A model generated the notes under the pieces. It worked only from the letters and a program-made list of their open reading frames with translations, was not told where the DNA came from and did not search any database. A stretch of 64,000 nt of DNA, taken from the NCBI RefSeq assembly GCF_002949795.1, contig NZ_CP026692.1, positions 4,200,545 through 4,264,544 on the forward strand. Direction: 5' to 3'. Position 1 is the first letter of the stretch. Each line of letters begins with the position of its first letter. The DNA comes from Nostoc sp. 'Lobaria pulmonaria (5183) cyanobiont'. GTDB taxonomy: Bacteria > Cyanobacteriota > Cyanobacteriia > Cyanobacteriales > Nostocaceae. The position numbers and the translations under genes are program-made. Shown one piece after another: positions 1-7,600 of this stretch.

Positions 1-2
1 AA

Positions 3-68
3 TTTACAAATGAGCTTTTGGTATATGCTGAAACCCACAAAGTTGAGCAGCAATTGAAAACCGCATAA
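3..68 (+). CDS. 3' end of an upstream gene, cut by the window edge
   Basis: An open frame enters from the left edge and ends in TAA at 66-68; its last residues read ELLVYAETHKVEQQLKTA. It lies 55 bp upstream of the halogenase on the same strand, so it may belong to the same operon. Too little is visible to name a family. Confidence 0.5.
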   Translation, partial: FTNELLVYAETHKVEQQLKTA

Positions 69-123
69 GTTATTAAGCAAGCTTTTTGAAATTGACTATC
101 ATACAAAAATAGGAACTTTAACT

Positions 124-1764
124 ATGTCACAGGATGTACAAAAAATTTTAATTGTTGGTGGTGGTTCAGCCGGTTGGATGACGGCAGCTTATTTAAGTAA
201 AGCACTAGATAAAAATATTAATATTACTCTGGTGGAATCATCTAACATCACAAAAATTGGTGTTGGAGAAGCAACTTTTAGTACCATCAAAGTATTCTTT
301 GATTTTCTAGGGTTACAAGAATATGAATGGATGCCAAAGTGTAATGCCACATATAAGATGGCAATTAAGTTTGTCAACTGGAATGCAAAAGGGCAACACT
401 TCTACCATCCTTTCCAGAGATATGAGGTAATCGACGGCTTTGATATCTCTGAATGGTGGCTGAAAATGAAGAAAGACCAAGAAGCATTTGATTATGCCTG
501 CTTTCTAATTCCCTGGCTGTGCGATCATCAAAGATCGCCGAGATATTTAGATAGTAAAGTCTTCGATCACAAAGTTCAAAATGAATTTTCTCAAGAGCAT
601 ATCGCCAAGAAAAATATCTTGGATAAGTTAAAAATTCAGTACCCCTATGCCTATCATTTTGATGCGAATCTACTGGCAAGATTCATGAAAGATTATGCAA
701 TGTCAAGGGGAGTGAAGCAAATTGTTGATGATATGGTGGATATTAAGTTAACTGAGGATGGGAGCATAGATAGTCTTACAACCAAAGAGCATGGCATTCT
801 CAGTGGCGACCTTTTTATTGACTGTACTGGTTTCCGTGGTCTTTTGATCAACAAAGCGCTTGGTGAGCCATTCATTTCTTATTCAGATTCACTATTGTGC
901 GATCGCGCGATCGCAATGCAGATACCAACTGATATCAAAAAAGATGGCATCAACCCTTATACCACGTCAACTGCACTTTCGTCGGGTTGGGTCTGGAATA
1001 TACCTTTGTATGGCAGAAATGGTACTGGGTATGTTTATTCAAGTGCATTCATTTCTGCTGAGTCAGCAGAACAGGAATTTCGCCAGCATTTGGGAGCCGC
1101 TGCTAATAATGGTCAAGCCTCTCATATCAAGATGCGGATTGGACGTAACAGAAACTCATGGGTGAAAAACTGTGTAGCAATTGGCCTTTCCAGTGGATTT
1201 GTGGAACCACTAGAATCTACTGGCATCTTCTTCATTCAACATGGAATTGAAGAGTTAGTTAACCACTTTCCCAGCAAATCTTTCAATCAAGAACTAATTC
1301 ACAGCTATAACAAAGTTGTCGCTGACTGCATAGATGGTGTGCGAGAATTTTTGACACTTCATTATTATGCTAGCGATCGCACCGACACAGAATTCTGGAA
1401 AGCAACTAAGAACAATATCAAAGTTCCAGAAGAACTACAGGAAAAATTAAGGTTATGGAAAAATAGACTGCCAAGCAATAAGACTATCAACCCGAAATAC
1501 CACGGCTTCGAGTCTTACTCTTATTCGGTAATGTTGCTGGGGCTAAATTACATGCCTGAAAGCAGTCTTCCCATTTTAGAACATATCGGCAATCACAATG
1601 CGGAGGCTGCATTTTTGGAAATTAGGGAAAGAGCCAATTACCTAACTTCAACTTTACCGTCTCAGTCTGAATACTTGACTCATGTAATAAAGTCACAAGA
1701 ACAGTCGGAGTATGTAAGTGGGGTTAGCGATCGCTCATATCAGATTCATGCACTAATTTCATAA
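124..1764 (+). CDS. Flavin-dependent tryptophan halogenase family protein
   Basis: A FADH2-dependent halogenase: the family makes hypohalous acid at reduced flavin and relays it through a lysine to an electron-rich ring. Visible are the N-terminal FAD motif GGGSAGW (residues 12-18), IGVGEAT near 45, Lys78 in TYKMAIKF at the place of the PrnA catalytic lysine, the halogenase signature WVWNIP, and FVEPLESTG carrying the conserved glutamate. At 546 aa it has full family length. The start has an AGGAA ribosome site. The next gene follows after 17 bp, so the two are probably co-transcribed. The family call is firm. The substrate is unknown: similar cyanobacterial proteins may act on free tryptophan, peptides or other phenols and indoles. 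A partner flavin reductase is not visible in the window. Confidence 0.93.
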   Translation: MSQDVQKILIVGGGSAGWMTAAYLSKALDKNINITLVESSNITKIGVGEATFSTIKVFFDFLGLQEYEWMPKCNATYKMAIKFVNWNAKGQHFYHPFQRYEVIDGFDISEWWLKMKKDQEAFDYACFLIPWLCDHQRSPRYLDSKVFDHKVQNEFSQEHIAKKNILDKLKIQYPYAYHFDANLLARFMKDYAMSRGVKQIVDDMVDIKLTEDGSIDSLTTKEHGILSGDLFIDCTGFRGLLINKALGEPFISYSDSLLCDRAIAMQIPTDIKKDGINPYTTSTALSSGWVWNIPLYGRNGTGYVYSSAFISAESAEQEFRQHLGAAANNGQASHIKMRIGRNRNSWVKNCVAIGLSSGFVEPLESTGIFFIQHGIEELVNHFPSKSFNQELIHSYNKVVADCIDGVREFLTLHYYASDRTDTEFWKATKNNIKVPEELQEKLRLWKNRLPSNKTINPKYHGFESYSYSVMLLGLNYMPESSLPILEHIGNHNAEAAFLEIRERANYLTSTLPSQSEYLTHVIKSQEQSEYVSGVSDRSYQIHALIS

Positions 1765-1781
1765 TTATAGGAGAACCCAAG

Positions 1782-3350
1782 ATGACGGTGAAACAAGTAT
1801 GCGTGATTGGGGCTGGAGTCAGCGGATTAGTCTCAGCAAAGACCTTTCTTGAGGAAGGTTACGAAGTTACATTGTTCGAGAAACGGCAGGGACTTGGTGG
1901 TGTGTGGGAAAGATCGAGAACTTACCCAGGACTGTCGATTCAAAATCCCAGAGATACCTATGCTTTCTCAGACTTTCCTATGCCTGCCTCTTATCCAGAA
2001 TGGCCTTCAGCAGAGCAAATATGCGCTTACCTTGAATCCTATGCCCAACACTTTGGTGTCACAGAAAAAATTCAGTTCGGTGCAAAAGTAACTAAAGTGG
2101 AGCGCAAATCAGCAAGTATTCCTGGATGGATAGTCAGTGTTAGCTTTCAAGAAGATGGTAAGGAGATCGGAAAACAAAATTACGAGTTCGACTTTGTGAT
2201 TGTGTGCAATGGCACTTATGATATTCCCTACATTCCTAAGTTGCCGGGGATGGAAGAGTTCATTGCCGCCGGAGGTCAAGTAATACATACTAACGACTTT
2301 AATGACGGCTCTGTAATTGAGGGCAAGCGAGTCGTTGTTGTCGGTTTTGGCAAGTCAGCCACCGATTTAGCGAATCTTGCAGCTAGCAAGGCCAAGGAAT
2401 GTACCCTTGTCTTCCGTCAAGCGCTGTGGAAAGTTCCTAACTTCTTTCTCGGTCTGTTGAACATCAAGTATATTTTTCTGACTCGGTTTGCAGAAATTTG
2501 GATGCCCTATCATAAACTTCAAGGATGGGAAAAGTGGCTGCATAGTTTTGGCAAACCACTAGTGTGGGCATTCTGGCGGCTAAATGAGACTATCTTGCGC
2601 TTACAGTTTCCCCTTGATGCTTGTGGAATGGTGCCCAAACAACCGATGAACAAATTGATTGGTTGTAGTATCGGCTTAGTGCCTAAAGGCTTTTTTGAAT
2701 ATGTACGCGCAGGTAAAATTCGTGCTGTCAAGACAAAGATCAACAAGTTTTTTGCTAGTGGCGTCGAATTGGATAACGGCGAGAAAATACAGGCAGATGT
2801 TGTTGTCTTTGGCACAGGATTTCTTCAGGATATCCCTTTTTTAGAAGAGAAGTACCACAGACACGTATTTGATCAGCAAGGCACTATCCATCTTTACCGC
2901 CATCTTATTCACCCCCATATTCCACAGATGGGTTTTGTTGGTTATAACTATACTTTCTGTGCCCAGTTATCAGCAGAAATTGGTGCTAGATGGTTATCAG
3001 AGTATGTCAAAGGGAATTTACCTTTACCATCCCCGCAACAGATGCTAGAGGATGTAACAGCAGAGTTGGAATGGAGGAAGAAAGATAGACCCTATGCTTT
3101 TGTCAGTGGAGCATGTGTAACTCCTTTTACATTCCATTACATTGATGAGTTGCTTCAGGATATGGGTCTGAGTAGCCGCCGTCAACCAGGGAACTTGGTT
3201 GGGGAGTTTCTGATGCCAATAGATCCATCTGCCTACAAGCATCTGGGCGAGGAATTACAAGCAAAACAAAAACAACATCCATCTCTCAATGATTTTGCGA
3301 TCGCGGCAAGTGTAGAGGTCAAAAAGAAGCCTTCGTTGATATCTCCCTAA
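1782..3350 (+). CDS. Flavin-containing monooxygenase (NAD(P)H-dependent, FMO family)
   Basis: A two-dinucleotide-fold flavoprotein of 522 aa. The FAD motif is GAGVSG near residue 10 with LFEKRQGLGGVW after it; the NADPH motif is VVVVGFGKSATDLA near 186; between them GGQVIHTNDF resembles the FMO-identifying FxGxxxHxxxF/Y motif. The family oxygenates N or S atoms or carries out Baeyer-Villiger reactions. An AGGAG site precedes the ATG and the gene sits 17 bp after the halogenase, suggesting a two-step tailoring operon (inference). Its 3' end abuts a GH65 gene remnant on the other strand, so the FMO stop lies almost at a rearrangement junction. The substrate cannot be told from sequence. Confidence 0.9.
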   Translation: MTVKQVCVIGAGVSGLVSAKTFLEEGYEVTLFEKRQGLGGVWERSRTYPGLSIQNPRDTYAFSDFPMPASYPEWPSAEQICAYLESYAQHFGVTEKIQFGAKVTKVERKSASIPGWIVSVSFQEDGKEIGKQNYEFDFVIVCNGTYDIPYIPKLPGMEEFIAAGGQVIHTNDFNDGSVIEGKRVVVVGFGKSATDLANLAASKAKECTLVFRQALWKVPNFFLGLLNIKYIFLTRFAEIWMPYHKLQGWEKWLHSFGKPLVWAFWRLNETILRLQFPLDACGMVPKQPMNKLIGCSIGLVPKGFFEYVRAGKIRAVKTKINKFFASGVELDNGEKIQADVVVFGTGFLQDIPFLEEKYHRHVFDQQGTIHLYRHLIHPHIPQMGFVGYNYTFCAQLSAEIGARWLSEYVKGNLPLPSPQQMLEDVTAELEWRKKDRPYAFVSGACVTPFTFHYIDELLQDMGLSSRRQPGNLVGEFLMPIDPSAYKHLGEELQAKQKQHPSLNDFAIAASVEVKKKPSLISP

Positions 3351-3605
3351 TAACGGCTGGACATCAAATTCTAAGCGATCAAACCCTTCGTACTGGCTTA
3401 AAATACCGTCGTCTTGAAAAACTACGTGTATCTTCCGGCTCACAACATCCCAATGGTTGATTTCTTCTTGACTCAGGTTGAGGCGATCGCAGAATTCACG
3501 ACGGCAGGAAGGTGACAGTAGATTGAGGACTTCCTGCGTTCGATAGAGCGTCCAGACTGCCATTAGGTTTGTGTAGGTATTATTGTTGATTCCAGTCTCG
3601 GCGGA
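3351..3605 (-). pseudogene. GH65 glycoside phosphorylase remnant
   Basis: Read on the minus strand, this stretch encodes NNNTYTNLMAVWTLYRTQEV followed by SQEEINHWDVVSRKI and DDGILSQYEGFDRLEF. This is the pattern of the C-terminal half of the catalytic (alpha/alpha)6 domain of family 65 phosphorylases, just after the catalytic-glutamate region. It is cut upstream by a TAA at 3606-3608. Downstream it runs into the antisense of the FMO stop region, where similarity ends. A normal family member is over 700 aa, so this is about a tenth of a gene and cannot be active. Confidence 0.72.
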
Positions 3606-3677
3606 TTATCCCCCTAACGATGCGGTTAAATATTCACGTAATTCTTCGATGATTCAACTGTCAGCACCTAATCGCAA

Positions 3678-3705
3678 CGATGTCTACGACGGGCTACGCC
3701 TACGC
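3678..3705. repeat. Dispersed repeat copy (CGATGTCTACGACGGGCTAC type)
   Basis: A 28-bp sequence ending CTACGCCTACGC that recurs, with one to four changes, at 21761-21788 and inside the Uma2 gene at 23706-23733. A longer relative lies at 10550-10615. Here it sits between the GH65 remnant and the SDR gene. Confidence 0.7.
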
Positions 3706-3720
3706 AATTGAGATTCAGGG

Positions 3721-4401
3721 TTAATGTACAGTCAAAGGAATCCCGTTATCTTTAGGTTTTAACTTGAGAATAAATGGCACAGCTTTCAATACCCAATCGG
3801 ACACGGGTGTATAATTAGCAGCTTCTTCTCCAAAGCTAATAGAGAGCATATCTGTATGAATAATCCCTGGATTGAGAGGTATAGCTGCCATCCCACTCGG
3901 CAATTCTTGTGCCAAAGAACCAGTTAATCCTTCTATTGCCCACTTGGAAGCACAGTATGGTGCAACTTGGGCTGAAGTAGAACGTCCCCAGCCAGAACTA
4001 AAGTTAACAATAATACCCCGTTTGTTTTTGACCATTGCTGGTACGAAATGGCGAATTATATTCACTACTCCTTTGATATTGATATCTATTAGATCGGAAA
4101 ATTCTTCGGATGGTATTTCCCATAAAGGTGCTGGGTAATTAATAATTGCTGCATTGTTAATCACTATATCTGGCGGTTCATATTTGTTCAGTACATGTTC
4201 TGCCCATTTTTTTACAAGCGGTTCATTTGCCACATCTACAGATGTGAAATCGTTGGGTGCACCATATTTATGGCGTATTTTATCAATAGCATCTAATGAA
4301 CGAGCGCAACCAATAACAGTATGTCCCTCTTGAATAAAACCTTCGGTCATCGCATAACCTAGACCTTTGCTGATACCTGTAATTAAGATGAGTTTAGTCA
4401 T
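3721..4401 (-). CDS. Short-chain dehydrogenase/reductase (SDR)
   Basis: A classical SDR of 226 aa. It has the cofactor motif TGISKGLG near residue 8, NNAA near 86, a catalytic Ser in NFSSGWGRS, and YCASK as the YxxxK pair. It should reduce or oxidise a carbonyl or alcohol with NAD(P)(H); the substrate is unknown. It is slightly shorter than typical 245-aa members and lacks some of the usual C-terminal tail. The ATG overlaps the stop codon of a response-regulator remnant on the same strand (TAA at 4394-4396), so the gene now sits directly behind a dead gene. It could take part in the neighbouring halogenase pathway, but it is on the opposite strand. Confidence 0.85.
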   Translation of the reverse strand: MTKLILITGISKGLGYAMTEGFIQEGHTVIGCARSLDAIDKIRHKYGAPNDFTSVDVANEPLVKKWAEHVLNKYEPPDIVINNAAIINYPAPLWEIPSEEFSDLIDINIKGVVNIIRHFVPAMVKNKRGIIVNFSSGWGRSTSAQVAPYCASKWAIEGLTGSLAQELPSGMAAIPLNPGIIHTDMLSISFGEEAANYTPVSDWVLKAVPFILKLKPKDNGIPLTVH

Positions 4402-4576
4402 ATTTTTCTGCTATTCCTGCTCTCTTAGAAATAATTCGTGGGAAAAAATAACCACTACCTCTTGCTGTAACAATCAACTCTGGCAAGTTTGGGTCGGATT
4501 CTATTTTTGTCCGTAATCAGGAGATATGCACATCTACTACACGAGTATCTGCCGAGAAGCGATCGCTGTAAGCCAT
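4394..4576 (-). pseudogene. OmpR-type response regulator remnant (winged-helix end)
   Basis: The minus strand reads SDRFSADTRVVDVHIS, then a TGA stop (4517-4519), then in the same frame LRTKIESDPNLPELIVTARG and SGYFFPRIISKR, ending TAA at 4394-4396. This matches the DNA-binding helix and wing of OmpR/PhoB regulators, where the usual residue at the stop is Arg (CGA to TGA). A TAG lies just upstream of the Met at 4576. The receiver domain is absent. It is therefore the dead C-terminal tail of a regulator. Its last codons overlap the SDR start. Confidence 0.72.
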
Positions 4577-4655
4577 CTATTTGGGATATTCCAGTTCTGC
4601 AATGATTCATACCGCCATTATGCAACGCCAAATTTTTCAGTAACGGTAGCTTGTC

Positions 4656-7600
4656 TCACTGTTGCATTGGAATCTCAATCACAAACTCAGTTCCCTCTCC
4701 CGGAGTTGATTTGCAGCTTAACTGACCCTTGTGTTTGTCCACTACCACTTGATAGCTAATTGACAACCCCAACCCCGTACCACTTCCTACTGCCTTAGTG
4801 GTAAAAAATGGATCGAATATTTTCTGCTGCACCTGTGCAGTCATACCATAACCGTTATCAGCAATCCGAATCTTCAACGTGTTTACTTCTCCTAGTTCAG
4901 TACGAATACGAATCTGAGGATTTTTTCTGGGAGAATCTTCTTCATAGTTGTAGTCCTCTAAAGCATCGATCGCATTACTTAAAATATTCATAAACACTTG
5001 ATTGAGTTGACCGGCATAGCAAATAACATTCGGCAGTTGTGCGTATTCTTTAAAGACCTCAATTTCTGGGCGATCACTTTTTTCTTTGAGTCGGTGCTGC
5101 AAAATCATTAAGGTACTATCGATGCCTTCATGAATATTTACAGGCTTCATTTCCGATTCATCTAGACGAGAGAAATTACGTAAGCTCAGAATAATATTTC
5201 GGATACGGGAACTTCCTACATTCATAGAATCGAGCACCTTTGGGAGGTCTTCTTTCAGGAATTGTACATCCATTTCCTCAAGTTTTTGCTCCACTATTGC
5301 TGAGGGATGGGGATATTGTTGCTGATAAATATTAATCAAATCTAGCAATTGTTGAACATAGTCACTTGCGTGAGTAATATTACCATGAATAAAATTGATG
5401 GGGTTATTAATTTCATGGGCAATTCCCGCCACCATTTGCCCTAAAGAAGACATTTTCTCACTTTGGATTAATTGACTTTGGGTACTTTGTAATTCTTCTA
5501 GAGCTGCTTGCAGATGCTGATTTTTTTCGTTAAGTTCTGCTGTTCTTACTATCACCCTTTCCTCTAGTATATGACTGTATTCCTCCAATTGCTCATTCGC
5601 TTCAGTCAAATTATTGTAGAGAATGGCATTTTCTAAAGAAATTGCAGCTTGGATAGTTAAGAGTTTGAGAACTTCTAGGCGATCGCGTGTAAATGCTCCT
5701 GTAGTTAAACTATTTTCTAGATAAATCAGCCCCAGCAATTTACCTTGATTAAGCATCGGAATACATAATATGCTTTTTGGTTCCTCACGGTTAATATAAC
5801 TATCTACCGTAAAAGCAGCTTTAGCTTTAATGTCATCAATTACTAATATTTCTTGGGTTCGTTTGACATAATTAATCAAAGAGATAGGAACAAGATCGCT
5901 AGATTCTAAAGGAATAGATAAAAACTCTGTATGAGTATCTCTAAAAGTATACCCAGAACTAATTGCAGCAACAGTTAAGTCTAAGTTATTAGCTTCACTC
6001 AATATCAGCACACATTTAGAAGCCCCTACATTCTCCATCACAACTTCCATTAAAGTAGAAAGGAGTGCCTCCAATTCAATCTCTCCAGACACTGCTTGAG
6101 AAGCTTTTATGACAGTTTCCAAATCTAACATATCTGAAATACTAGTGTTAGAGCCAATGACAGTTTCATTCGTCACTAGAGTAGATTTATTGCTAAGTGT
6201 AGATAGATGTAGGCTCAGTTCAGGTAGATTCTGTTCACTGTAAGAATAGCTAAGTTCTTCTTGCTGAATCATGGAAAGAAGTAATTGAGGATAGCGTTTT
6301 TGTAAGTCATAAACTTTGGCTAATGCTCCCCAGCGAACATAGCAATAGTAGGCATCAGTGAGGTATAGTTGGGCAATTCTTTGTTTGCCCCATTCAAGAT
6401 AAAATTTAGCAGCTAATTCACAGGCAAGAGCTTCTTCGTTAATGTACTCATTTTCTTTGCTAAGGGAAATAGCATATTCATAATTATCTATCGCTTCAAG
6501 ATATTGACCAAGAACTCGATGCTGTTCCGCCTCTACTAAATAAAATTTATGCAAGTGATTCATGGGAGCCTGATCTGCCCAGTTTTGCATTTTTTTCTGA
6601 TTTTCTATCACTCTATGAAGGACTTCTTTTTGTTCAAATTCATCGAAATCAGAATAGACTGCTAAATGTGTCAATGAATCATAGAAATAAAATTGAGCAG
6701 TCACGAACATGCCGACACCAGCATATAAGTACTTTTCTGCCATGACTGTATTTTTAAGAGCTTGAGAGTAATCAGCCAACAGATAAGATATGTGAAGTTT
6801 ACAGAAATATAGGAAAAAAAGTGCTACTCCATCTTGAGCTTTCAGATGAAGTGGTAACATTTTATCTTCATCATAGACTTCACCGATTAAACTCTGCGGA
6901 TTTTGAACATCTCCTAGAAGATTCAAGATTGTCTGCCGAAATATTTCATTCCAATAAAATACTCTTTCTTGCTTTATTTGCTTAATAGTCTTGCTATATA
7001 TTTCTATATCTTGTTCAAGTTTTATTAGTTCTTGTCCTGTAAAGTATGCATGTTGAGAGTAACCATAAAGAGCATAAGCTGCAAATTCCATATCACCTAC
7101 TTCAAGATTAGTAGTATAAGCCTCAAGTAAAGGTTTCAATGTTTCCTTCAGATGCTCTTTCCAATGTCTGACAAGATGATTAAATGTTTCCATAACCTTG
7201 CCAGTTACTTCTCTTGTTTGGAAATTAGGTAACAAACTATCAGCTAGTTTTCCAAATTTATATCCAGAATCAATGTCTCCTATTACCCCACACAACATTA
7301 CTCCATACATCACATACGCAAAAGCAGACAAAGGAGAATTACCAAATTTGATTGATAAATTGATCTGTTTCAGAATAATAAATAGTAATAATTCCGGTGC
7401 AACTGTATAAGCAAGACCAATTGTACTAGATAGAATACGCATGATTATCAGTGGTTGCGCTTCTGTAATTTCCGGCAGTTCAATTAAGTCTTGAATAGAT
7501 CTATTAGCCAATTTTGCAGATGTTGTCTCTATTGCTAACTGAATATCTGCTTGGCTGGGATTTGTAGGAAACTCTACTCCTAAAGTTTTCAAAAATGTTT

